DNA of 20,223 nt, from contig QHOM01000074.1 in the NCBI GenBank assembly GCA_003218785.1, positions 1-20,223 on the forward strand, in the 5' to 3' direction. Shown here one piece after another: positions 8,172-16,186 of this stretch; positions within the stretch are counted from its first letter, which is position 1, and each line of letters starts with the position of its first letter. The notes beneath the pieces are model-generated. The model was not told where the DNA came from, did no database searches, and saw only the letters and a program-made list of their open reading frames with translations. The stretch is from Verrucomicrobiota bacterium (GTDB taxonomy: Bacteria; Verrucomicrobiota; Verrucomicrobiia; Chthoniobacterales; UBA10450). The position numbers and the translations under genes were made by a program.

Positions 8172-10343
8172 CTATGGGTTCCGCAGCTTAGCCGTACTTT
8201 CCGCAAGTCCTTGTTGCGCCGCGGCGAGACCCGGATCGAGCACCAGCGCCTGCCTGAAGGCAGCACTGGCGCGGTCGTGCTGGTTGAATAACGCGAGATA
8301 GCGCCCCCGATTGATCAGCATGCTCGTATAGACCGGTATTACCTTGAGGTTTACTACGTCGTCTTTCTCAAACCGCAGGGTCCCGTCAGCCAGACCGCGG
8401 GTCTGGATGTGCAGGTCACGCGGATCGTGAAAACTTTGATCGCCCGCGAGGTTAAAGACCAGTCCTTGCGGGACAAGTTGATAGGTTTGAGTGAGCCACC
8501 TCGTCAGCTCACCGTTGGTTGTATCAGCGAACAACACGTCTCTCGTAATGTAAACCGGCGCGACTTTACTCTCGTTGGTCACAATTGATTGGATCATCTC
8601 CTCAAACGCTGCGCTGATCCTTTGAGTGAGCGCCTGGTTCCTGGTAAAAGCTCCAGGATCACGTTCCCATTCCTTAAGATTCTCAACAAACGCGTCAATC
8701 TTGTCCCGAGAACGCTCAATCAGACCAGGGTAAGCGTGCCGCAGATAATCGAAATACCACGAGCGACGCAGGAGATTGATGTCCACAATTTTTACGTCGC
8801 GCCGACGCTGTTCTACCTCCTGCGCATAAAACATAGGAGACTCGACCTGCCAGTCGAGTGTAAGTAGGAGGCCATTGGGCTCGATCGCGCTGAACAGATT
8901 TTCGACGTAATCGTGCGCGATAAAGTAATGTCTGCGATTATTGAAAGGCCAATTGCCCATGAAAGCTATCGCGGGCGCGAGAAGAACAATAATTGTAGCC
9001 ACCAGATACCGTTTCCCAAGCGGCATGGACTTGGAGACAGCGCGTTGGATCAACCAACGCAGGCCGAACCCGGCGGCAATCGCGATCGAAATAAACACGG
9101 GCAGATAGTACGCATCTTTGTCCTCCGCAATTTCGTAGCTGAGGTCGTAAGCCAAATTGGCAATGACGATAAACAGGAGAAACCAGAAGGTTGTGCGGTC
9201 CTTTTTGAAAGCGTTGACGAGGCCGGCGAAGGCCAGGGCTTGCGGCAAGGGCAACCAGGACAGGCCGAATTCACGGAGGGCCATTCTGCAGAATTCAACA
9301 AACTGCTCCCCCATTATCTTCGGCGTAAAGGAGAGGAACACCCGATACTGCCGGCCAGTGACGTGCCACCATATCTCTTGCAGCGAACGCGGATTGCCCC
9401 AGTTGATGACAGGCGCGCGCAACGCCGCAAGCGGCAGGTAGGTATAAACAGCGACTAGAGCGCCAGTCGAAATTAGGGCAGCATACATCAGCCGGCGGCT
9501 CGTGAAAAACCTCAGGCCCTCCGTTCTATAAACGATGACGCCCAGCGCCGGAAGTACCAGTGCCACAGTAACGTGATGAACTCCGAGCGCGAGCCCAAAG
9601 ACGAGGGCAGCGGCATAAAGAAAAGTGTCGTGACCGGTGATTGCCGACGTGGCGTGACCGGCATCCATCGCCGCACCGATATCTCTCCGGTCTGCAATGA
9701 TGCGCCGCCGCCACCGAAGCATCAGAAAGAAGATAACGAGGATGAGCAGCGTGTTGAGAGCATAAACTTCGGTGATCGTCGCATAAAACCAGAGCGTGCG
9801 GGAGAACGCCATGAGCAAGCCGGCGCCCAGCGCAGGCGCAAACACCAAAAGGTGGCCGACCCCTGAATCATGAGCCTTTTTACTCTGCTGCGCGCTCTTC
9901 TTTCTTCGCTTCGACGCGGCGAGACATGAAGCAGTAATCATTAACTCTGCCACAACAAACGTGAGCATCGCGGAAGCGAGCGCGGCAAAAAGGGCGGAAG
10001 AAAAATTGACGCGCATCGCAACGTTTCCTACGGGCACGAGCGATGCGAGATGGGCAAGAAGAACCCAAAGAGGAAAGCCGGGTGGGTGCGCCACTCCCAA
10101 GCCGTGAGCGACCACAATCAGCTCCCCGCTATCGACCAAAGTAACCGTCGGAGCGAGCGTCCAGCTATAAAGCAGAAGCGCCGCAAGAAACACCATACTG
10201 GCGCAGAGGAACTCTGCACGGGACGAAGGAATTGTTCCAGCATTCATCTCCCGGTCCAATTTTGACTTCGGCACCGATCCCGTCGCCCTCTCCCAAGTCT
10301 GTTCCTTATGAGATTGTTTGTTCTTCGAAAGCCCGCGGGGCAT
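8172..10343 (-). CDS. DUF2723 multi-pass membrane protein (TMEM260-like) with C-terminal tail
   Basis: A 723-residue integral membrane protein. The DUF2723 signature comes first: YSWTLAPTVTLVDSGELI (near residue 59), GVAHPPGFPLWVLLAHLAS and VNFSSALFAALASA. About a dozen hydrophobic segments follow up to roughly residue 480, for instance LYAAALVFGLALGVHHVTVAL and YLVATIIVLLAPAIAFM. A soluble domain of about 240 residues ends with a TPR-like helix pair (YLALFNQHDRASAAFRQALVLDPGLAAAQQGLAE). The family is GT-C-like and includes eukaryotic TMEM260, reported as a protein O-mannosyltransferase; the bacterial substrate is unknown. The start is uncertain. The ATG at 10343 gives a charged leader, and an ATG at 10247 (MNAGTIPSS) just before the first helix is also possible, but its GGGAG sits too close. 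It is divergent from DUF885. Confidence 0.85.
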   Translation of the reverse strand: MPRGLSKNKQSHKEQTWERATGSVPKSKLDREMNAGTIPSSRAEFLCASMVFLAALLLYSWTLAPTVTLVDSGELIVVAHGLGVAHPPGFPLWVLLAHLASLVPVGNVAMRVNFSSALFAALASAMLTFVVAELMITASCLAASKRRKKSAQQSKKAHDSGVGHLLVFAPALGAGLLMAFSRTLWFYATITEVYALNTLLILVIFFLMLRWRRRIIADRRDIGAAMDAGHATSAITGHDTFLYAAALVFGLALGVHHVTVALVLPALGVIVYRTEGLRFFTSRRLMYAALISTGALVAVYTYLPLAALRAPVINWGNPRSLQEIWWHVTGRQYRVFLSFTPKIMGEQFVEFCRMALREFGLSWLPLPQALAFAGLVNAFKKDRTTFWFLLFIVIANLAYDLSYEIAEDKDAYYLPVFISIAIAAGFGLRWLIQRAVSKSMPLGKRYLVATIIVLLAPAIAFMGNWPFNNRRHYFIAHDYVENLFSAIEPNGLLLTLDWQVESPMFYAQEVEQRRRDVKIVDINLLRRSWYFDYLRHAYPGLIERSRDKIDAFVENLKEWERDPGAFTRNQALTQRISAAFEEMIQSIVTNESKVAPVYITRDVLFADTTNGELTRWLTQTYQLVPQGLVFNLAGDQSFHDPRDLHIQTRGLADGTLRFEKDDVVNLKVIPVYTSMLINRGRYLALFNQHDRASAAFRQALVLDPGLAAAQQGLAESTAKLRNP

Positions 10344-10458
10344 GGCCTATCGTCCCGCAAACTCGCTTTCCTGCAAACCATGGATCAAGGAACGTTGGAC
10401 GCTGCCCGCAATTCAACTTTCTTGTCTATCCCGATCCTCTTCGCTTGAATCGAGCGAA

Positions 10459-10533
10459 ATGAAACTCCGAAATTTTTCGCGAGCCCCGATTATTTCGGGA
10501 TTGTCGATCTTAATTGCGGCGCTCGCCCTATGA
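10459..10533 (+). CDS. Small hydrophobic ORF overlapping the DUF885 start (possible leader peptide)
   Basis: A 24-residue reading frame, MKLRNFSRAPIISGLSILIA plus ALAL, has a positive start and a hydrophobic core like a signal sequence. Its TGA overlaps the DUF885 ATG in the arrangement ATGA (10530-10533). GAG lies a few bases before its ATG, whereas DUF885 has no Shine-Dalgarno of its own, so translation of the peptidase could be coupled to it. Alternatively it is the remnant of an older N-terminus. This is inferred only from layout and composition. Confidence 0.3.
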   Translation: MKLRNFSRAPIISGLSILIAALAL

Positions 10534-12224
10534 ACGCATGCAGAGTGATTGGCCTTAGCGTCTTGTTCGCGGCGCTGCCTAGCGTCTTCGCGCAAAGCCA
10601 GCCGCAGACCTCGGATGTGTTGCAGAAACTCAGCGATGATTTCTGGAGCTGGCGCGCGAAATTCGCGCCATTTACTGGCGATGACGTGAACCGAATCGAG
10701 CGTCCAGGCGGGACGCGCGATTGGTCGCCAGTTGAGATCGACAAGCAACGAAAGGCCCTCGAACAATTTGAAGCGGGCTGGAAAAAGATCGACACCAATG
10801 GGTGGCCGATTGCGGAGCAGGTTGATTATCAGCTGATCGGTTCAGCTCTGGCGCGGGTGCGATGGGAACTGGAAATAAATCCGCGCTGGAAACGCGATCC
10901 CAATTTCTACATCGACCAAACGCTCACGCCAGTGGTCGAAGCACTCACGGTTTCGGGGCCTTACGACGCGACGCAATCCCACGAGATTCTGACCCGCATC
11001 GAAAATATTCCTTCGATCTTGCAGCAAGGCGCCGCGAATCTGGATAAGCCGGCAGCGCCATTTGCATCGGTGGCGATTCAAGCGCTGGAGAATATTCGTC
11101 CCCGTTTGCGCAAAATGGGGGCGGCATTGTTAAGATCGACAACCCTAGAACAAGAAGAATTGAATGGTGTGACTGATCGCGCAGCAGATGCGCTGGAAAA
11201 ATTTCGAAAGTTGCTTCAGGAAAAATTGCCGTCGCTTCCGCAAGAGACCGCGCTTGGTCGCGATGCTTACGTCTTTTTCCTGAAAAACGTCGCGCTGCTG
11301 CCCTACTCACCCGAAGAGCTCCTGGCCATGGGCCGTCAGGAGTGGAACCGCGCAGTAGCTTTCGAAACGTTTGAAAAGCAGCGGAATAAGGACGTGCCGC
11401 CGCTGTCTTTGGTGAAAGACATCCCAGCTTGGATCAAAGACACAGCGGCAAAGGAATTGTCGATCCGCGAGTTCCTCGACAAGCGCGGCATCCTAACGGT
11501 GCCGAATTGGCTCCAGCATTACACCCTGCGACCGATGCCGGAATATTTTCGCGCGCTGCAAGGCTTCGGTGAAATTGATGACTTCACTTCGCCATCGCGA
11601 TTGAAGGACAATTGCATTCGCTATGTGACCGAGCCTTCAGGAAAACTCGGTTACTTCTGGCGTGCGACTGCCGAAGATCCGCGCCCAATCACCGTCCACG
11701 AAGGAATTCCGGGCCATTATTTTCAGCTCTGTCTTTCCTGGAAGCACGAAGATCCAATTCGCCGTCATTACTACGCTTCAACTGCGAACGAGGGTATTGG
11801 GTTCTACGCGGAAGAAATGATGTTGCAGGCTGGCTTGTTCGATGACAGTCCGCACACGCGCGAGATCATTTACAATTTTATGCGGCTGCGCGCGCTGCGC
11901 GTGGAAGTCGACGTGAAACTTGCGCTCGGCGAGTTCACGCTCGAGCAGGCCGCGAAATATCTAGAGGAAAAAGTTCCCATGGATCCAGAAACCGCCCGCC
12001 AGGAAGCGATCGCGTTTGCGACCAGCCCGGGCGGGGCGATCTCGTATCAAATCGGCAAACTGCAAATTGTAAAATTTCTCGCCGACGCGCGTTTGCAGCA
12101 GGGCGACAAATTCAATCTCCGCGCCTTCCACGATTTCGTCTGGAAAAACGGCAACGTCCCGATCGCGTTGCAACGCTGGGAGTATCTGAATCTAAATGAC
12201 GAAGTGCCGCAGATGACCAAGTAG
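10530..12224 (+). CDS. Secreted DUF885-family metallopeptidase
   Basis: A 564-residue protein of the DUF885 family (predicted gluzincin-like metallopeptidases, mostly of unknown substrate). A signal peptide (MNACRVIGLSVLFAALPSVFA, then QSQPQ) points to export. The mature part opens with the typical LQKLSDDFWSWRAKFAPFTG. The metal motif is ITVHEGIPGHYFQL, with H390, E391 and H396. The second conserved motif is NEGIGFYAEEMMLQAG at 420-435. The tail SPGGAISYQIGKLQI with a following KFNLRAFHDFVW is also family-typical. It is the only plus-strand gene between rpoC and the TPR gene and stands alone: divergent from DUF2723, and convergent with the broken gene, whose end is 6 bases away. The N-terminal ATG overlaps a small upstream ORF. 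The substrate is not deducible. Confidence 0.87.
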   Translation: MNACRVIGLSVLFAALPSVFAQSQPQTSDVLQKLSDDFWSWRAKFAPFTGDDVNRIERPGGTRDWSPVEIDKQRKALEQFEAGWKKIDTNGWPIAEQVDYQLIGSALARVRWELEINPRWKRDPNFYIDQTLTPVVEALTVSGPYDATQSHEILTRIENIPSILQQGAANLDKPAAPFASVAIQALENIRPRLRKMGAALLRSTTLEQEELNGVTDRAADALEKFRKLLQEKLPSLPQETALGRDAYVFFLKNVALLPYSPEELLAMGRQEWNRAVAFETFEKQRNKDVPPLSLVKDIPAWIKDTAAKELSIREFLDKRGILTVPNWLQHYTLRPMPEYFRALQGFGEIDDFTSPSRLKDNCIRYVTEPSGKLGYFWRATAEDPRPITVHEGIPGHYFQLCLSWKHEDPIRRHYYASTANEGIGFYAEEMMLQAGLFDDSPHTREIIYNFMRLRALRVEVDVKLALGEFTLEQAAKYLEEKVPMDPETARQEAIAFATSPGGAISYQIGKLQIVKFLADARLQQGDKFNLRAFHDFVWKNGNVPIALQRWEYLNLNDEVPQMTK

Positions 12225-12230
12225 TCGGAA

Positions 12231-12959
12231 TCAGGGCGGCAGCGTCACCTTTTCGTCTGCATAGTCAACAAGGATGCCATTCGCATCGCGACTAATGACA
12301 GTCAAAGTTGTCCCCGGAGGAATCGTAGCCATCCCGTACTTCACCTTCACCGCAACAGGTTTGTCCAAAGTGATCGTATTGGCTGTTGCGGCCGCGTCGG
12401 CGGCTGCTGCAGTTACGTGACCTTCAATCTCGCGCTCGCGAGTGTACAATTGCTCGATCTGCTGACGCAGCTGTGCCGCTCGCTGTTTCCACTCCGTAAT
12501 CTGCGCGTTTGCAAAGAAGGCGTTGTTTTGTGCGGCCTCGCGAGCTGCTTGGTGTTTTAGACCCGGCCATCCGGAGAAGCGTTGAGATCCCTGCAGGTTT
12601 GCGACCGCTCGCTGGCGCTCATCAACGGCTTGCGATAACACGTTGCAAACAGCGAGCGCGGCTTGAAAAGGAGGCTGCTTAGCGACAGGAGCTTTCTTCA
12701 TGGCATCGACGATAGACGAGCGAAGATCGGCCACGGCTTCGGGATGCTTGAGTCCAGGCGCGTCAAGTGGCGCTAGAATTATGTTGAGCCGTCGATCCAA
12801 GAACGGCTGGAGCACGCTCGACGGAAGTGCGTTCGGAGTGATGGGCTGATTCGCAGGAGGAGGCGGCGATTGCTGCTGCGGTGCAGGATGATGCTTGGCC
12901 GACGCGGTTCCTCAGCACAAGCATAAGACAATGCAGGCCGCGGTCAGCGTGGTTTTCAT
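12231..12959 (-). pseudogene. Secreted protein of unknown function with a TGA in its signal peptide
   Basis: From an ATG at 12959 the frame reads MKTTLTAACIVLCLC, then a TGA at codon 16, then GTASAKHHPAPQQQSPPPP and on without another stop for 226 codons. Ignoring the TGA, this is a textbook signal peptide with a TASA cleavage site, a Pro/Gln-rich linker, a helical domain, a coiled coil (WKQRAAQLRQQIEQLYTRERE) and a small C-terminal beta-rich segment (VKYGMATIPPGTTLTVISRD). I recognise no family. A single TGG to TGA change (Trp lost) explains the break. An in-frame GTG at 12815 could start a shorter, non-exported 194-residue product, but it has no ribosome-binding site. Sequencing error or real inactivation fit equally; selenocysteine is unlikely, as no hairpin follows the TGA. 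Confidence 0.65.
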
Positions 12960-13166
12960 TCCCTACGTTTTACGCCAAGGCCTCTTTCGCTGACAAGGCA
13001 AAAGCAAGCCAAGAAGCCGCAGAGGAAAACCGGGACAAGATTCTTTCAGTGAGGCGCCGAAGTCAGCAAGCGAGACGCGGGTGCTAACCGATCTGTTCAA
13101 TCCGTGTAATCCGCGGTTCAATTCATTTCGGCGGTCATAGACCGCCGCTACAGATGATTGTCGATC
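12960..13166. other. Non-coding spacer between rplK and the broken secreted gene
   Basis: No credible gene is present. The stretch holds a segment which on the minus strand resembles a phrase often seen between genes in environmental genomes (CGCGGATTACACGGATTGAA, about 13091-13115), followed by the hairpin at 13129-13147. The wording of that comparison is from memory. The spacer marks the point where the normal rplK-rplA linkage is broken. Confidence 0.4.
13129..13147 (-). repeat. TGTAG-type hairpin after rplK (repeat or terminator)
   Basis: A perfect 8-base stem CGGCGGTC/GACCGCCG around a 3-base loop lies 20 bases beyond the rplK stop. The minus strand reads TGTAG, stem, TAT, stem, GAAATG. 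This is the same arrangement as the element between rplJ and rplL (TGTAG, stem, CAT, stem, GAATGG), although the stem sequences differ. It could end the tuf-to-rplK transcript, but no U-run follows. Confidence 0.6.
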
Positions 13167-13592
13167 TTAATCGACGATTTCGAGGCCCATTTGGCGGGCG
13201 GTGCCGGCGATGATGCGGAAGCCGGCTTCGTCATTGCGCGCGTTCAGGTCTTTGCGCTTGGTGTTCACGATGTCCATGACCTGTTTGCGCGTGACTTTGC
13301 CGACTTTGGTTTTGTTCGGCTCTTTTGAACCGGCTGCGATGATGGCGGCTTTCTTCAGGAGAACGGCTGCCGGCGGACTCTTGGTGATGAAGGTGAACGA
13401 CTTGTCTTTGAAGACAGTGATGACGACTGGAAGAATGTCGCCGGCTTGCTTCTGGGTCGCGGCGTTAAATTCTTTGCAGAACGCCATGATGTTGACTCCA
13501 CGCGGGCCGAGCGCGGTACCTACGGGCGGCGCGGGGTTCGCCTGACCGGCGGGAATCTGCAATTTGATGTGAGCTACGATTTCTTTAGCCAT
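13167..13592 (-). CDS. rplK: Ribosomal protein L11
   Basis: L11 forms the GTPase-associated centre with 23S rRNA helices 43-44 and is the thiostrepton target region. It has 141 residues, the standard length. The N-terminal domain has the proline-rich family signature KLQIPAGQANPAPPVGTALG and PRGVNIMAFCKEFNAAT. The C-terminal RNA-binding domain has KSPPAAVLLKKAAIIAAGSKEPNKTKVGKVTRKQV and ends GTARQMGLEIVD. It follows nusG after 94 bases. Those bases contain an 8-base inverted repeat, GACAGAAT/ATTCTGTC (13601-13608 and 13670-13677). Unusually, rplA does not follow it. Confidence 0.97.
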   Translation of the reverse strand: MAKEIVAHIKLQIPAGQANPAPPVGTALGPRGVNIMAFCKEFNAATQKQAGDILPVVITVFKDKSFTFITKSPPAAVLLKKAAIIAAGSKEPNKTKVGKVTRKQVMDIVNTKRKDLNARNDEAGFRIIAGTARQMGLEIVD

Positions 13593-13600
13593 GGGATTTA

Positions 13601-13677
13601 GACAGAATGAACAGAATTTACAAAATAGGTTAGAAGCAACATCCCGGAAAACATTTTGATCATTTGTTTATTCTGTC
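13601..13677 (-). repeat. Inverted repeat in the nusG-rplK spacer
   Basis: GACAGAAT at 13601-13608 and ATTCTGTC at 13670-13677 can pair across 61 A+T-rich bases, framing nearly all of the L11 leader. A second partial copy (ACAGAAT) lies at 13611-13617. In many bacteria the L11 leader is where L1 represses this transcript, but I cannot identify an L1 site here. Confidence 0.35.
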
Positions 13678-13686
13678 AGAAAAATC

Positions 13687-14256
13687 TTAACCACGTTCGA
13701 CCTGCCAGTATTCGAGTTCTACGGGCGTGGCACGACCGAAAATTGTGACGGAAACGCGCAGTTTACCACGATCGGGATCGATTTCTTCGACGATGCCAGT
13801 TTGGTTCTGGAACGGGCCGTCGGCAACTTTCACCGATTCGCCTACTTCAAAGCTGACCTTCGGTTTCACCTTTTCTTCGCGCTCTTTCATTTGCGCAAGC
13901 ATGCTGTCGACTTCGGATTGTCGCATCGGGATCGGCTTGTCTTTGGTTCCGGCAAAACCGATCACGCCGGGGGTATCGCGAATGAAATACCAGGTGCGTC
14001 CGACGAGCTGATTGTTTTCGTCGAGCAAATGCATGTTGACGATCAGGTAGCCTGGGAAGAATTTCCGTGTCGTCTCGCTTTTCTTGCCCTTCTTGATTTC
14101 CGAGACGCGTTCGGTCGGAACGAGCACCTCGTAAATCAAGTCGCCCATCTCCTCGGTTTTGATACGCTTGAGGATGTTCTCGCGCACCTTATTTTCCTGT
14201 CCGGAAAGAACGTGCACGACGTACCATTGATCTTTGCCTGCGAGTGTTTGCGCCAT
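13687..14256 (-). CDS. nusG: Transcription termination/antitermination factor NusG
   Basis: NusG binds RNA polymerase, suppresses pausing, and links it to Rho or to ribosomal S10. It has 189 residues, close to the usual 180. The N-terminal NGN domain shows KDQWYVVHVLSGQENKVREN, a long EVLVPTERVSEIKKGKK loop, RKFFPGYLIVNM and TPGVIGFAG. The C-terminal KOW domain is VGESVKVADGPFQNQTGIVEEIDPDRGKLRVSVTIFGRATPVELEY. It begins 3 bases after the secE stop with no visible Shine-Dalgarno, so it is probably translated by coupling to secE. Its partner beta' subunit is encoded in the same cluster. Confidence 0.97.
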   Translation of the reverse strand: MAQTLAGKDQWYVVHVLSGQENKVRENILKRIKTEEMGDLIYEVLVPTERVSEIKKGKKSETTRKFFPGYLIVNMHLLDENNQLVGRTWYFIRDTPGVIGFAGTKDKPIPMRQSEVDSMLAQMKEREEKVKPKVSFEVGESVKVADGPFQNQTGIVEEIDPDRGKLRVSVTIFGRATPVELEYWQVERG

Positions 14257-14259
14257 AAA

Positions 14260-14478
14260 TCAGTGCAATCGGGTGAAAAAATGGACGAAGTTCACGAGGA
14301 CGAAATCGAAGAGTGCGACGTAACCGCCGAGCAATAACATTGCGATGACAACCACGAGTGTCGAGTCCGTGAGCTCCTTGTAACGACGAAATCCCTTTTC
14401 TTTCGGGTCCCACGGCCAGGAAGCTTTTTGCAGCTCGACCTTCACTTCGCCGAGAAAATTTTTTACCTTCGCAATCAT
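14260..14478 (-). CDS. secE: Protein translocase subunit SecE
   Basis: The small clamp subunit of the SecYEG channel in the inner membrane. I place the start at 14478, giving 72 residues (MIAKVKNFLGEVKVELQKAS). A possible ATG 16 codons upstream would add a stretch unlike any SecE. The amphipathic helix with the conserved KVELQKASWPW lies at about residues 12-22, then RRYKELTDSTLVVVIAMLLLGGYVALFDFVLVNFV gives one membrane helix. Single-helix SecE of this size is normal outside Enterobacteria. It lies between tRNA-Trp and nusG, its classical position. Confidence 0.95.
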   Translation of the reverse strand: MIAKVKNFLGEVKVELQKASWPWDPKEKGFRRYKELTDSTLVVVIAMLLLGGYVALFDFVLVNFVHFFTRLH

Positions 14479-14545
14479 CTCAAATCCAAATCGTGATTCG
14501 TTGAAGTGTTGAAGCGGACAACGCAACCGGAGTCCCGATCTTACG

Positions 14546-14577
14546 TTTTAACGCTTTAACCATTTTAACGCTTTAAC
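14546..14577. repeat. Two copies of a 15-base direct repeat
   Basis: TTTTAACGCTTTAAC occurs at 14546-14560 and again at 14563-14577, separated only by CA. It fills the spacer between tRNA-Trp and secE. On the minus strand it reads GTTAAAGCGTTAAAA twice. It is exact and therefore recent or maintained; its function is unknown. Confidence 0.7.
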
Positions 14578-14591
14578 GCGCTTTCGGCCAA

Positions 14592-14664
14592 CACGCCAGG
14601 AGGGACTCGAACCCCCAACCGACGGTTTTGGAGACCGCTACTCTACCAATTGAGCTACTGGCGT
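14592..14664 (-). tRNA. tRNA-Trp (anticodon CCA)
   Basis: A 73-base cloverleaf folds on the minus strand. The acceptor stem is ACGCCAG/CTGGCGT, the D arm is GCTCAATTGGTAGAG, and the anticodon stem-loop is GCGGT-CTCCAAA-ACCGT with anticodon CCA. The T arm contains the invariant GGTTCGAACCCC. The discriminator base is G, as expected for bacterial tRNA-Trp, and no CCA is encoded. It starts 19 bases after the tuf stop, so it is probably cut from the tuf-secE transcript. Confidence 0.97.
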
Positions 14665-14683
14665 AATGCGATGCGTCCCTAGT

Positions 14684-15784
<1,101 letters not shown>

Positions 15785-15787
<3 letters not shown>

Positions 15788-15800
15788 TTTAATTAAACTG
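15785..15800. repeat. Perfect 16-base palindrome at the tuf truncation point
   Basis: CAGTTTAATTAAACTG is its own reverse complement. Its last three bases on the minus strand are the first conserved tuf codon (Leu), so the palindrome covers the exact join between tuf-like and non-tuf sequence. This is expected if a fold-back or template-switch event made the deletion, or if the join is an assembly artefact. Confidence 0.75.
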
Positions 15801-15844
15801 TCTGCTTTTCTCTCAATTATCCGCTACCGGTCCCGGGCCCGTTC

Positions 15845-15920
<76 letters not shown>

Positions 15921-16186
15921 GGTTCTTCGTTATCTCACTCCACGTCGCGTTGTCTGCGGCGTAGCCAAGCAACGACCCGATTTCACCTTCCGCCAGAGAG
16001 TCAAAAGTCCCACAGCCGTGTCAAATTTGCAATTTGAACGACCAAGGGACCGTTTCGTTCCAGCAAAAAGCGTCCCCAAGCTAACCGCGCGGGTTTGTGT
16101 GTCAAAGAAATTTCTTGTGTAACAGCCTCGCTCTGTCGAGGGACTTCTTCGGGTTGAAAACACGGCAACGGAGCGTCGTCGCTGTA
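15921..16186 (-). promoter_or_regulatory. Promoter region of the tRNA-Thr/tuf transcript, with an operator-like palindrome
   Basis: This 266-base gap has no gene. On the minus strand there are two perfect TTGACA boxes, at 16105-16100 and 16024-16019. The first is followed after 16 bases by TAGCTT, a modest -10 box. The second overlaps a perfect inverted repeat, TCAAATT-GCA-AATTTGA (16021-16037), which looks like an operator. No good -10 box follows the second TTGACA. A strong promoter is expected here for the translation genes; which box is used is an inference. Confidence 0.45.

Noticed and set aside
12912..12914. Selenocysteine at the TGA of the secreted protein
   Set aside because: No convincing hairpin directly follows the TGA, and a Sec residue inside a cleaved signal peptide would serve no purpose; a mutated Trp codon is simpler.
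12881..13087. A 68-codon plus-strand frame across the start of the broken secreted gene
   Set aside because: Overlaps a gene with a clear signal peptide on the other strand; no ribosome-binding site or domain.
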